A DNA stretch of 46,086 nucleotides, from contig RBWT01000051.1 of the NCBI GenBank assembly GCA_004010275.1, positions 1 to 46,086 on the forward strand. The letters are read 5' to 3'. A program made the translations under genes and the position numbers. Under the pieces are notes generated by a model. That model saw only the letters and a list, made by a program, of their open reading frames with translations, searched no databases and was not told where the DNA came from. Each line of letters begins with the position of its first letter. The stretch's first letter is position 1. The stretch comes from Streptomyces huasconensis. GTDB taxonomy: Bacteria > Actinomycetota > Actinomycetes > Streptomycetales > Streptomycetaceae. Positions 17,396 through 27,223 of this stretch are shown here, one piece after another.

Positions 17396-18640
17396 CTAGA
17401 CGTGCGGCCGCTGTCGGGCCGCGTCGAGCGCCGAGGGGCCTTCCTCGGCGCCGGAGAGCAGCGCGCTGCCCTTGCGCCACGTCTTCCAGCTCATGTTCCA
17501 GTCGCCGAGGCCGTTGCCGAAGGTGGGCATGTCCTCCCCGGCGCTGTTGATCACCCGCACCAGGTCGCCCTGCCGCACGGTCTCGTAGAACCAGGCGGCG
17601 TTGCCCGTGTTCATGCCGATGCAGCCGTGGCTGGTGTTGGCGTACCCCTGCGAGCCGACCGACCAGGGCGCGGCGTGCACGTACTCACCGGAGTCGGTGA
17701 CCCGCGTCGCGTAGTAGACCTGCTTGTCGTAGAAGTCCGAGGCGCCGATGCTGGCACTGGTCATGCGTACGGAGTACTCCTTGCCGAGCACGACCTTGAC
17801 GCCGTTGCGGGTGGAGTAGCCGGGCTTGCCCGTGGTCACCGGGATCGAGTTGATCTCCTCGCCGTTGCGGTAGACCGTCATCCAGTGGGACGAGGCGTCC
17901 GTCACCGCCTCGATCCGGTCGCCGGTGGTGAACTTCAGCGGCTTGGTCTCGGCGCCCCAGAGCCGGTCGCCGACCTTGATGCCGCCCAGGTTGCTGGAGA
18001 CGTTGACCGTGGCGTGGGTGGGCCAGTACTCCTTGGAGCGGTAGTGCAGCGTCTCGCTGTCCACCCAGTGCCAGGCGCCCTCGACCGCGGGCACCGAGCG
18101 CACCTTGAGGGAGCGTTCGACGGTCGCCCGGGCGTCCTTGCCCTTCACCGGGGCGCTGAGCGAGGCGATGACGGGCTGTCCGACGCCGTACTTGCCCGCC
18201 TCGGGGCCGAAGGTCACCTTCAGCCGCTTCTTCTTTCCCGGGGCGCCGGTGTCGAAGGTCAGGACCTTGCGGCCCGGTGCCCCGTCGTCGTCCTCGGTGC
18301 TCACCCGCACCGTGTAGTGGGCGCCGGCCGCCAGGGGCGCGGTGCTGTGCCAGCGTGAGCCGTCGGCGGAGAGTTCGCCCGCCAGGTACCGCCCCATCGC
18401 GTCCGTCGCCGTCACATCGGTGATGCGCGCGTCGTCGCCCTGGGCGGTGACCTCCAGGGGCTTGTCCGGGTCCGCCTTCTTGCTGCCGACAGGGCCGTTG
18501 AAGGCGACGTGGCCGGCCGCGTCGTACGGCTTCGCCGAGAGCGGGTGGCTGTCGGAGCCGCAGGCCGTGGCCCCCGCGCCGAGGGCGGCCACCAGCGTCG
18601 TGCAGCTCAGTACCGTGCGGATTCGCGGTGAGTGGCTCAT
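17396..18640 (-). CDS. L,D-transpeptidase lipoprotein (YkuD domain with Ig-like modules)
   Basis: 414 residues, ATG at 18640. The N-terminus has a short hydrophobic stretch and ATACGSDS as a lipobox-like site, so it is a predicted lipoprotein. Two beta-rich Ig-like modules (about 50-230) precede the YkuD catalytic domain. That domain contains WMTVYRNGEEINSIPVTTG, GEYVHAAPWSV, and TSHGCIGMNTGNAAWFY, with the catalytic Cys in SHGCIGMN. It should form 3-3 peptidoglycan cross-links or attach proteins, outside the membrane. The same architecture is found in mycobacterial LdtMt2. It is intact and separated from ctaF by a strong terminator. Confidence 0.92.
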   Translation of the reverse strand: MSHSPRIRTVLSCTTLVAALGAGATACGSDSHPLSAKPYDAAGHVAFNGPVGSKKADPDKPLEVTAQGDDARITDVTATDAMGRYLAGELSADGSRWHSTAPLAAGAHYTVRVSTEDDDGAPGRKVLTFDTGAPGKKKRLKVTFGPEAGKYGVGQPVIASLSAPVKGKDARATVERSLKVRSVPAVEGAWHWVDSETLHYRSKEYWPTHATVNVSSNLGGIKVGDRLWGAETKPLKFTTGDRIEAVTDASSHWMTVYRNGEEINSIPVTTGKPGYSTRNGVKVVLGKEYSVRMTSASIGASDFYDKQVYYATRVTDSGEYVHAAPWSVGSQGYANTSHGCIGMNTGNAAWFYETVRQGDLVRVINSAGEDMPTFGNGLGDWNMSWKTWRKGSALLSGAEEGPSALDAARQRPHV

Positions 18641-18710
18641 GAACTCACGGTATGGACGTTCACCCGGTCCGGCGCGGTGAATGACCCGTCCGGGTGTCAA
18701 GCGCGACACG

Positions 18711-18754
18711 CCGAGGGGCCCGGACTCTCCTGACGGAGTGTCCGGGCCCCTCGG
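18711..18754 (-). terminator. Terminator of the ctaCDF operon
   Basis: Perfect 15-bp outer stem CCGAGGGGCCCGGAC / GTCCGGGCCCCTCGG. After one T-T mismatch it continues with CTCC/GGAG around a TGAC loop. It lies 20 bases beyond the ctaF stop. Confidence 0.9.
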
Positions 18755-18773
18755 TACGCTTCGAACTACAGAC

Positions 18774-19172
18774 TCACTGGGTCTGGTTCTCGCCGCGGTA
18801 GTACTCGAAGACCCAGCCCCACAGACCGATGAGCAGCAGGGGGGCGGAGAAGTACAGCAGCCACCAGCCGATGGCGATGCTCATGAAGGCGAGCGCGCCA
18901 CCGACGGCCAGCGAGAGCGGCTGCCAGCTGTGCGGGCTGAAGAAGCCCACCTCGCCGGCCTCGTCCGCGACGTCGGCCTCCTTGTCGTCCTGTGCGGAGG
19001 CGTCGACCCGCCGGGCCGTGAAGGCCAGGTAGTAGCCGATCATGATGCACAGGCCGAAGGCCAGGAAGAGCGCCGTGGTACCGGCCGGCTCCTTCGACCA
19101 CACGCCATAGACGATCGCCATGGCGAGGACGAAGACGCTCAGCCAGATGAACATCTTGCCCTGGATCTTCAC
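18774..19172 (-). CDS. ctaF: Cytochrome c oxidase subunit IV (actinobacterial CtaF)
   Basis: 132 residues, GTG start at 19172 overlapping the ctaD stop as GTGA. Two N-terminal hydrophobic helices ([36 protein letters not shown]), an acidic cytoplasmic loop ([19 protein letters not shown]), then two C-terminal helices ending [10 protein letters not shown]. This matches the small accessory subunit found with actinobacterial aa3 oxidases. Structural role in the bc1-aa3 supercomplex. Confidence 0.93.
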   Translation of the reverse strand: MKIQGKMFIWLSVFVLAMAIVYGVWSKEPAGTTALFLAFGLCIMIGYYLAFTARRVDASAQDDKEADVADEAGEVGFFSPHSWQPLSLAVGGALAFMSIAIGWWLLYFSAPLLLIGLWGWVFEYYRGENQTQ

Positions 19173-20911
19173 TTCGCGGCCTCCTTGTCGCCGCCGAACA
19201 GCGCGGTGTCCTTCTGCCCGTCGTTCTCGAGCTGGCCGAGGGCGGCGATGTCCGGGTGGTGCAGGTCGAAGGCCGGCGATTCACTGCGGATGCGCGGCAG
19301 CGTGAGGAAGTTGTGCCGCGGCGGCGGGCAGGACGTCGCCCACTCCAGCGAACGGCCGTAGCCCCACGGGTCGTCGACCTCGATCTTCTTGCCGTACTTC
19401 GCCGTCTTCCAGATGTTGTAGAAGAACGGCAGGATCGACAGGCCGAGCAGGAACGAGCTGATGGTCGAGATCGTGTTCAGCGCGGTGAAGCCGTCGGCGT
19501 CGAGGTAGTCCGCGTAACGACGCGGCATGCCCTCGGCGCCCAGCCAGTGCTGGACCAGGAACGTGCCGTGGAAGCCCACGAACAGTGTCCAGAAGGTGAT
19601 CTTGCCCAGGCGCTCGTCCAGCATCTTGCCGGTGAACTTCGGCCACCAGAAGTGGAAGCCGGAGAACATCGCGAAGACGACGGTGCCGAAGACCACGTAG
19701 TGGAAGTGCGCCACCACGAAGTACGAGTCCGAGACGTGGAAGTCCATCGGCGGCGAGGCCAGGATGACGCCCGTCAGACCACCGAAGGTGAAGGTGATCA
19801 GGAAGCCGACCGCCCAGAGCATCGGGGTCTCGAAACTCAAGGACCCCTTCCACATCGTGCCGATCCAGTTGAAGAACTTCACGCCTGTTGGTACGGCGAT
19901 CAGGAACGTCATGAAGGAGAAGAACGGCAACAGCACGCCGCCTGTGACGTACATGTGGTGCGCCCACACCGTCACCGACAGACCGGCGATGGCGATGGTC
20001 GCGCCGATCAGGCCCATGTAGCCGAACATCGGCTTGCGGGAGAAGACCGGGATGACCTCGGAGATGATGCCGAAGAACGGCAGCGCGATGATGTACACCT
20101 CTGGGTGGCCGAAGAACCAGAAGAGGTGTTGCCACAGCAGGGCGCCGCCATTGGCCGCGTCGAAGATGTGGGCACCGAACTTGCGGTCCGCCTCCAGGGC
20201 GAACAGCGCGGCGGCCAGGACCGGGAAGGCCAGCAGCACGAGGACGGCCGTCAGCAGCACGTTCCAGGTGAAGATCGGCATGCGGAACATGGTCATGCCC
20301 GGCGCGCGCATGCAGATGATCGTGGTGATGAAGTTGACCGAGCCGAGGATCGTGCCGAAGCCGGAGAAGGCCAGACCCATGATCCACATGTCGCCGCCGA
20401 TACCCGGCGAGTGCACGGCGTCCGAGAGCGGCGCGTACGCGAACCAGCCGAAGTCGGCCGCGCCGTTCGGCGTGAGGAAACCGCCGACCGCGATGAGCGA
20501 GCCGAACAGGTAGAGCCAGTAGGCGAACATGTTCAGCCGCGGGAAGGCGACGTCGGGCGCGCCGATCTGCAGCGGCATGATCCAGTTCGCGAAACCGGCG
20601 AACAGCGGCGTCGCGAACATCAGCAGCATGATCGTGCCGTGCATCGTGAACGCCTGGTTGAACTGCTCGTTCGACATGATCTGCGAGCCCGGGCGGGCGA
20701 GTTCGGCGCGCATGAAGAGCGCCATCACTCCGCCGATGCAGAAGAACGCGAACGACGTGACCAGATAGAGCGTGCCGATCGTCTTGTGGTCAGTGGTGGT
20801 CATCCACTTGACGACGAGGTTTCCCGGCTGCTTGCGCCGGACCGGCAGCTCGTTCTCGTACGAGTCCGTTGGTGCTGCCGCGGCACCCTGGGGTTCGTTG
20901 AGGATGCTCAC
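19169..20911 (-). CDS. ctaD: Cytochrome c oxidase subunit I
   Basis: 580 residues. GTG start at 20911 chosen because it overlaps the ctaC stop as GTGA and yields SILNEPQG.., a normal N-terminus. Twelve hydrophobic helices. Heme/copper motifs: [15 protein letters not shown] (heme a His), [14 protein letters not shown] (CuB His and the cross-linked Tyr region), [11 protein letters not shown] (CuB His pair), and [11 protein letters not shown] (heme a3 and a His). This is the oxygen-reducing, proton-pumping subunit. The C-terminal cytoplasmic tail ends [11 protein letters not shown]. Intact. Confidence 0.97.
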   Translation of the reverse strand: MSILNEPQGAAAAPTDSYENELPVRRKQPGNLVVKWMTTTDHKTIGTLYLVTSFAFFCIGGVMALFMRAELARPGSQIMSNEQFNQAFTMHGTIMLLMFATPLFAGFANWIMPLQIGAPDVAFPRLNMFAYWLYLFGSLIAVGGFLTPNGAADFGWFAYAPLSDAVHSPGIGGDMWIMGLAFSGFGTILGSVNFITTIICMRAPGMTMFRMPIFTWNVLLTAVLVLLAFPVLAAALFALEADRKFGAHIFDAANGGALLWQHLFWFFGHPEVYIIALPFFGIISEVIPVFSRKPMFGYMGLIGATIAIAGLSVTVWAHHMYVTGGVLLPFFSFMTFLIAVPTGVKFFNWIGTMWKGSLSFETPMLWAVGFLITFTFGGLTGVILASPPMDFHVSDSYFVVAHFHYVVFGTVVFAMFSGFHFWWPKFTGKMLDERLGKITFWTLFVGFHGTFLVQHWLGAEGMPRRYADYLDADGFTALNTISTISSFLLGLSILPFFYNIWKTAKYGKKIEVDDPWGYGRSLEWATSCPPPRHNFLTLPRIRSESPAFDLHHPDIAALGQLENDGQKDTALFGGDKEAAK

Positions 20912-21870
20912 AGGTTGTTCGTCTCCCGGTTCTTCTCGTGGGGCGTCTGCTCGATGCCGGCCGGGATGTAACCCTTCTGGTTCTTCTTCGCCAGGTCCTC
21001 GAGGTGCTGCTTGTAGCGCTCGGGAGAGACGACCTTGACGTTGAAGAGCATCCGGGAGTGGTCGACGCCGCAGAGCTCGGCGCACTTGCCCATGAAGGTG
21101 CCCTCCTTGTTGGGGGTCACCTCGAAGGCGTTGGTGTGGCCCGGAATGACGTCCTGCTTCATGAGGAACGGCACCACCCAGAAGGAGTGGATGACGTCAC
21201 GCGAAGTCAGGACGAAGCGGACCTTCTCGCCCTTGGGGAGCCAGAGGGTCGGGCCCGGATTGCCGTTCTGGGGGTTCCGGTCGCCGGGCACGCCGACGTC
21301 GTAGACGCCGTTGGCCTTCGCCGGGAAGTCCTTGCGGAACTTGTCCGGGATGGCTTCCAGGTCCTTGGACGTCCTGGCGTTGGCGTTGCCGGCGCCCGGG
21401 ACGTTCTCGACGTAGTTGAAACCCCAGCTCCACTGGTAGCCGACCACGTTGATCGTGTGGGCCGGCTTGTCTTCGAGCTCCAGGAGCTTGGACTCGTCAC
21501 GTGCCGTGAAGTAGAAGAGCACGGAGACGATGATGAGGGGGACGACCGTGTACAGCGCCTCGATGGGCATGTTGTAGCGGGTCTGGAGAGGGACTTCCAC
21601 CTTGGTGCGGCTGCGCCGGTGGAAGATGACGCTCCACAGGATCAGACCCCAGACCAGCACGCCCGTGGCGAGCGCTGCCGCCCACGAGCCCTGCCAGAGG
21701 GAGAGAATCCGCGGAGCCTCTTCCGTTACCGGGGTGGGCATTCCAAGGCGGGGGAAATCCTTGTATGTGCAACCGGTGGCGGTCGCCAGGATCAGGCCCG
21801 CAGTCAGCACCTGCGGCAGCTTCCGCCGCATCGGGCGCCGCGACGAGCGGTCGGAGCCGTTGGGACTCAC
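20908..21870 (-). CDS. ctaC: Cytochrome c oxidase subunit II (lipoprotein form)
   Basis: 320 residues, GTG at 21870 with GGGAAGG upstream. Lipobox-like ILATATGC at about 27-34, two transmembrane helices ([39 protein letters not shown]), then the CuA cupredoxin domain. The latter has [29 protein letters not shown], and [12 protein letters not shown] with the CuA Cys pair, His and Met. It carries an insertion between the aromatic strand and the CuA fold (residues about 160-210), usual for actinobacteria. First gene of ctaC-D-F. Confidence 0.96.
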   Translation of the reverse strand: MSPNGSDRSSRRPMRRKLPQVLTAGLILATATGCTYKDFPRLGMPTPVTEEAPRILSLWQGSWAAALATGVLVWGLILWSVIFHRRSRTKVEVPLQTRYNMPIEALYTVVPLIIVSVLFYFTARDESKLLELEDKPAHTINVVGYQWSWGFNYVENVPGAGNANARTSKDLEAIPDKFRKDFPAKANGVYDVGVPGDRNPQNGNPGPTLWLPKGEKVRFVLTSRDVIHSFWVVPFLMKQDVIPGHTNAFEVTPNKEGTFMGKCAELCGVDHSRMLFNVKVVSPERYKQHLEDLAKKNQKGYIPAGIEQTPHEKNRETNNL

Positions 21871-21949
21871 GTAGCGCCTTCCCGAGAGTCTCGCCCGCGC
21901 GGTCGGCTGCGGCCTTCACGCTGGTCGGTCGCCGCCCTGCGTCGGGCAG

Positions 21950-21978
21950 GGGTTTGGATGTTTATGCGGACCAAACCC
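21950..21978. promoter_or_regulatory. Inverted repeat GGGTTTGG-N13-CCAAACCC upstream of ctaC
   Basis: Perfect 8-bp arms with a 13-base spacer containing TAAACAT-like A+T-rich sequence, 80-108 bases upstream of ctaC GTG. Position and symmetry suit a transcription-factor operator in the ctaCDF promoter. Regulator unknown. Confidence 0.45.
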
Positions 21979-22048
21979 TACTGGACGCATTTTGGGGTCG
22001 CGCGGGGAGGGTGCCTAACGCGCCGCGGGTCACTCCGAAGGGTGGGGT

Positions 22049-22169
22049 GGCGCCCCTTGCCGCTTTCTGACGGGGGGTCGGGGCGCCCAGGAGCTCGGCG
22101 GAATCTGAGGGTCCGCGGGTGCGGACCGGTAGGGGCTGAGCGAGCAGTTCCCCGCGCCCCTTCGGGGCG
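22049..22169. repeat. Hairpin-rich intergenic segment with a copy of the Streptomyces CAGTTCCCCGCG repeat
   Basis: Within the 313-base gap between ctaC and the desulfurase gene: an inverted repeat GGCGCCCC (22049-22056) / GGGGCGCC (22080-22087); a hairpin GTCCGC-GGGT-GCGGAC (22111-22126); and the repeat family copy GAGCAGTTCCCCGCGCCCC whose end folds as CGCCCC-TTC-GGGGCG (22155-22169). The segment ends 14 bases before the next start codon. Confidence 0.6.
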
Positions 22170-22183
22170 TCTAGCGTTGAGGT

Positions 22184-23561
22184 GTGCCCTATTTCGATGC
22201 TGCCTCCTCCGCTCCCCTTCATCCCGTTGCCCGGCAGGCCCTGCAGGCCTCGCTCGACGAGGGGTGGGCCGACCCGGCGCGGCTCTACCGCGAGGGGCGG
22301 CGGGCCCGGATGCTGCTGGACGCGGCGCGGGAGGCCGCCGCCGACGCCGTGGGGTGCCGGACCGACGAGCTGGTGTTCACCTCGCTCCGGTACGCGCGCC
22401 GTGCACTCCGGGATCGCGGGGGCGCTCGCCGGGCGGCGCCGCGCCGGACGCCACCTGATCGTGTCGGCGGTCGAACACTCGTCGGTGCTCCATTCGGCCG
22501 CGGCGCACGAGGCCGCGGGCGGGGAGGTCACCGAGGTGCCGGTGGACCGGGGCGGGGCCGTGGACCCGCGGCGTACGCGGCCGGGCTCGGCGAGGACACC
22601 GCGCTCGCCTGTCTGCAGTCCGCCAACCACGAGGTGGGCACCGAGCAGCCGGTGGCCGAGGTGGCGGCGGCCTGCCGGGCGGCCGGGGTGCCGCTCCTGG
22701 TGGACGCGGCGCAGTCGCTGCCCTGGGGGCCGGTCGACGGGGACTGGTCGGTGCTGACCGGCAGCGCCCATAAGTGGGGCGGGCCGGCGGGGGTCGGACT
22801 TCTCGTCGTACGCAAGGGGGTGCGGTTCGCCGTGCAAGGTCCCGCCGACGAGCGGGAGTCGGGGCGCGCCGCCGGGTTCGAGAACATCCCGGCCGTCGTG
22901 GCGGCGGCCGCCTCGCTGCGGGCGGTGCGGGCCGAGGCCGCCGCGAGCGCTCGCGGCTGCGGAGCTGACGGAGCGGATCAGGGCGCGGGTGCCCGCGCTG
23001 GTGCCGGACGTGGAGGTGGTGGGCGATCCGGTGCGGCGGCTTCCGCACCTCGTCACCTTCTCCTGTCTCTATGTCGACGGGGAGACCCTGCTGCACGAAC
23101 TGGACCGGGCGGGGTTCTCCGTCTCCTCCGGGTCGTCGTGCACCAGCTCGACGCTGACTCCGAGCCACGTCCTCAAGGCCATGGGCGTGCTGAGCGAGGG
23201 AAACGTCCGGATCTCGCTGCCGCTCGGCACCGAGGCCGCGGAGGTGGAGCGGTTCCTGGACGTGCTGCCCGGCGCCGTCGCCGGGGTCCGGGAGAAGCTG
23301 GGCGCCCCGGTCGCGGCGGAGGCTCGTGCCGAAGGCGCGTCGCTCGTCGTCGACGCGCTCGGCAAGCGGTGCCCGCTGCCCGTGATCGAGCTGGCGAAGG
23401 TCATCGGGGACGTCCCGGTCGGCGGCACGGTGACCGTCCTCGCGGACGACGAGGCGGCGCGGCTCGACATCCCGGCGTGGTGCCAGATGCGCGAGCACGA
23501 GTACGTGGGTGAGCGACCGGCGGACCGGGGCAGCGCGTACGTGGTCCGCCGGCTCTCGTGA
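22184..23561 (+). CDS. Cysteine desulfurase-TusA fusion protein (three frameshifts)
   Basis: The GTG at 22184 opens PYFDAASSAPLHPVARQAL, the NifS/IscS N-terminus. PLP-enzyme motifs follow across frames: FTSSGTRAVHSGIAGAL, VSAVEHSSVLHSAA, CLQSANHEVGTEQP, LLVDAAQSLPWGP, and TGSAHKWGGPAGVGLL with the Schiff-base Lys. Then FSVSSGSSCTSSTLTPSHVL carries the catalytic Cys loop and NVRISLPLGTE closes the desulfurase. The last ~75 residues form a TusA/SirA domain, VVDALGKRCPLPVIELAKV, with the CPxP sulfur-acceptor Cys. Indels: extra C near 22383, lost G near 22570, one shift near 22950. Predicted to release sulfur from cysteine and relay it intramolecularly. Stops at 23561, abutting the adenosine kinase stop. 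Confidence 0.88.
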
Positions 23562-24575
<1,014 letters not shown>

Positions 24576-24669
24576 TCACGCTATCGGGTCGAGCCACCCT
24601 GCCTGAAGTGGCAAAACTACCCGATAGTAGGTCTTTTTTCGTGAGCGGCCCGATGCGTACGGTGCCGTT

Positions 24670-24897
24670 ATGGCCGTTATCTCGAAGGATGTCGTCATGA
24701 AGCGTGCGTACAGGCTTTCCACGGAAGCCCCCGAGAGCATGGAGACGCTGCGCGGCGACTGCGCCCGCATGGCTCCGCACTGGGTGGTGCCCGCCGCGGC
24801 CGCCACCGCTCCGGTGCCGCCGTCCCTGATCCACGGCGTCACCGTGCCGCCCGCCTCCGCGCGGCTCCTCGACGAAATGTCCGAGTACGGCGACTGA
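24670..24897 (+). CDS. Small protein of unknown function, 75 aa
   Basis: ATG at 24670 follows an A+T-rich stretch (24605-24645, CCCGATAGTAGGTCTTTTTT) suitable for a promoter. The product, MAVISKDVVMKRAYRLSTEA.., ends RLLDEMSEYGD. Third-position G/C is high after the first 20 codons, supporting coding. No signal peptide, membrane segment or recognisable motif. It diverges from adoK. Could be spurious. Confidence 0.5.
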   Translation: MAVISKDVVMKRAYRLSTEAPESMETLRGDCARMAPHWVVPAAAATAPVPPSLIHGVTVPPASARLLDEMSEYGD

Positions 24898-25054
24898 GGG
24901 AGACCGGCCCCGGGGCCCCGGCGCACGCCGGGGGAACCGTCCGCTCCCCCGCCGCGTCCCATCGCTGTCCCCCGTCACGGGGAACACGTACTACGTAGCC
25001 CGAAGCCCGGCCGTGGGCTTCCGGGGACAGCAGCGCAGTCGAAGGAGCGATGCG

Positions 25055-26528
25055 GTGAGCACCGAGCGATCCGTCCATGAGGCGGCCGAGCCGCAGCGAA
25101 GGCGTGCGCGCCTCGCCGTCGCCTCGGTCGCGGCCACCGTGCTGTTGATCGGCGGCGGTGCGCGTACTTCGCGACGACCGCGTCCGGCAGCGGCGGCGGT
25201 CAGGGCAGCGACGGCGCCCCGGCGGGAGACGGCGGCCCACCGCCGCCGCTCGCGCTGGACGGCTATGGAGGCCGGCGGCGGTGACCGGTGGCGGCACCGC
25301 CGGCATCGCGCCCGGCGAGCCCGACCCGAACGGCGTGACGTACCAGGCGACCGGCGAGCTGCCCGAGGGGCCCAAGGCGGCGTACGACCATCACGCGCGC
25401 GGCGAGGTGACCCGGGGCGAGGTGCGCGCGCTGGCCGAGGCGCTCGGCCTCTCCGGTACGCCGACGGTGCGGGACGGCGTCTGGCGGGTGGAGCAGGACA
25501 AGGACGGCTCGGGCCCCTCGCTCCAGGTGAACAAGCAGGCGCCCGGGACCTGGACGTTCGCCCGGCACGGCCTGGGCGGTACGGACGACTGCCCCAAGGG
25601 CAAGCCCTGTTCGAGCAGCTCCACGGCGCCCCATGGCGAGCTGGGCGACGCCGTCGGGGAGAAGGCCGCCAAGGCCGCCGCGGCGCCGGTCCTCAAGGCG
25701 CTCGGCCAGGACGACGCGAAGCTGGACGCACGCCAACTGATGGGCGCCGTACGGGTGGTGAACGCCGACCCGAAGGTGGGCGGTCTGCCCACCTATGGCT
25801 GGTCGACCGGCATCCAGGTCGGTTCGGACGGCCAAGTGGTGGGCGGCAGCGGTCAGTTGAAGGCGCCCGTGAAGGGTGACCGGTACCCCGTGATCAGCGC
25901 CCGCCAGACCCTGGACCGGCTGAACTCGTCCGCCGGTGGCGGGCGCGTCGGCATCGGCGGCTGCGCGACCCCGGTGCCGCACGCCGACGACAGCACGAAG
26001 ACGGAGGGCGGCGGCGCGAAGCAGGCACCCTGCGAGCCCTCGTCCGCGCCGGCGAAGCCGCGGCCGGTGGCGGTGCACGGCGCCACCTTCGGGCTCGCCA
26101 CGCACCACGTGGACGGCAGGCAGACGCTGGTGCCGTCCTGGCTGTTCGAGGTGAAGCCGCAGGGCGCGCGGGAGGCGTTCACGGTGACGCATCCTGCGGT
26201 GGCCCCCGAGTACCTGCGGTCGCCGGGGACTTCCGGCACCCCGGCGCCCCCCGAGGAGCCGGGCGAGAAGCGCTCGGCGCGCGTCGAGTCCTACAGCGCG
26301 GACGGCACGTCGTTGACGGTGCACTTCTGGGGCAGCGCCTGCGCCGAGTACACCGCGTCCGCGCGCGAGAAGGGCGACCGCGTGACCGTCTCGGTCACGG
26401 AGACCAAGCAGAAGGACCAGGTCTGCATCATGGTCGCCAAGGAACTCTCGAAGACCGTCACCCTGGACAAGCCGCTGGGCGAGCGCAAGGTCGTGGACGC
26501 CACGGGCGAGACGGTACGGCGGAAGTGA
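25055..26528 (+). CDS. Large membrane-anchored extracytoplasmic protein, function unknown (two frameshifts)
   Basis: GTG at 25055 with GAAGGAG 12 bases upstream. A cytoplasmic N-terminus (TERSVHEAAEPQRRRAR) and one hydrophobic helix (LAVASVAATVLLIGGGA) lead to a Gly/Pro-rich linker and about 400 extracytoplasmic residues. These include FARHGLGGTDDCPKGKPCSS, PTYGWSTGIQVGSDGQVVGG, GIGGCATPVP, LVPSWLFEV and VHFWGSACAEY. Several cysteines outside could form disulfides. Single-base shifts near 25160 and 25270 affect only the anchor and linker. Streptomyces genomes annotate relatives simply as membrane proteins. No enzymatic motif seen. Confidence 0.75.
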
Positions 26529-26541
26529 CGCACGAAGACGC

Positions 26542-26584
26542 ACGAAGGCGCGCCCCCCGAGCTTCGGGGGGCCGCCGCCTTCGT
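26542..26584. terminator. Bidirectional terminator between membrane-protein gene and erpA
   Basis: Outer stem ACGAAGGCG / CGCCTTCGT and inner stem CCCCCCGA / TCGGGGGG around GCT, lying between two convergent stops (26528 and 26603). Confidence 0.85.
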
Positions 26585-26602
26585 ACGTCTGTCCCTACAG
26601 GC

Positions 26603-26959
26603 TTAGCTGAAGGAGTCGCCGCAGGCGCAGGAGCCCGTGGCGTTGGGGTTGTCGATCGTGAAGCCCTGCTTCTCGATGGTGTCGACGAAGTCGATGGAGG
26701 CGCCGCCCAGGTAGGGAGCGCTCATCCGGTCGGTGACGACCTTCACGCCGTCGAAGTCCTTGACGACGTCGCCGTCGAGCGAGCGCTCGTCGAAGAACAG
26801 CTGGTAGCGCAGGCCCGAGCAGCCACCGGGCTGGACGGCGACGCGCAGCGCCAGGTCGTCCCGGCCTTCCTGCTCCAGCAGGCCCTTCACCTTGGCCGCG
26901 GCGGCGTCCGACAGGAGGATGCCGTCGCTCACGGTGGTGGTCTCGTCCGATACGGACAT
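26603..26959 (-). CDS. erpA: Iron-sulfur cluster insertion protein (HesB/IscA family)
   Basis: 118 residues. I chose ATG 26959 (MSVSDETTTVSDGILLSD) over upstream ATGs because GAGAGAAG precedes it and A-type carriers begin here. The conserved fold: AAAKVKGLLEQEGRDDLALR, PGGCSGLRYQLFFDE (first Cys ligand), YLGGASIDFVD, and NPNATGSCACGDSFS (CxC ligands). It carries 4Fe-4S or 2Fe-2S clusters to apoproteins. It diverges from nadA, whose product is a 4Fe-4S enzyme. Confidence 0.93.
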   Translation of the reverse strand: MSVSDETTTVSDGILLSDAAAAKVKGLLEQEGRDDLALRVAVQPGGCSGLRYQLFFDERSLDGDVVKDFDGVKVVTDRMSAPYLGGASIDFVDTIEKQGFTIDNPNATGSCACGDSFS

Positions 26960-27139
26960 CTGCTTCTCTCCCGGGTTGTACGGAGACTGCTTGCCGACGG
27001 TTGCAACCGGCGGGGCCGCGGATTCATTCCGGGCCGAGCGCTTACGTCTTACCCCTTCATGCTCGCACATGGTTTTTCCCGGGGCACCAGCCTGCGGCAA
27101 GGGGGTCCGGCGAATGCGTCACATCGACACTATGGCCAT

Positions 27140-27197
27140 CGTCAAACTGACGTGAACCGGTTATGATAGATAGCGTCAATTAGACGAAAACTCGTCT
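27140..27197. promoter_or_regulatory. nadA promoter region with three inverted repeats
   Basis: CGTCA-AAC-TGACG (27140-27152), GCGTC-AATTA-GACG (27173-27186) and AGACGA-AAAC-TCGTCT (27182-27197) flank TATGAT (27162-27167), a good -10 candidate. All share the CGTC/GACG half-site. The region is markedly A+T-rich for this genome. Probably the operator of an NAD-biosynthesis repressor; identity not readable. Confidence 0.5.
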
Positions 27198-27223
27198 GCA
27201 GAAGAGAAAGGGTAGGTGTCGTC

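Noticed and set aside
19256..20971. 571-aa open frame antisense to ctaD
   Set aside because: Shadow ORF caused by high G+C; charged, low-complexity, no family motif, while ctaD on the other strand is unmistakable.
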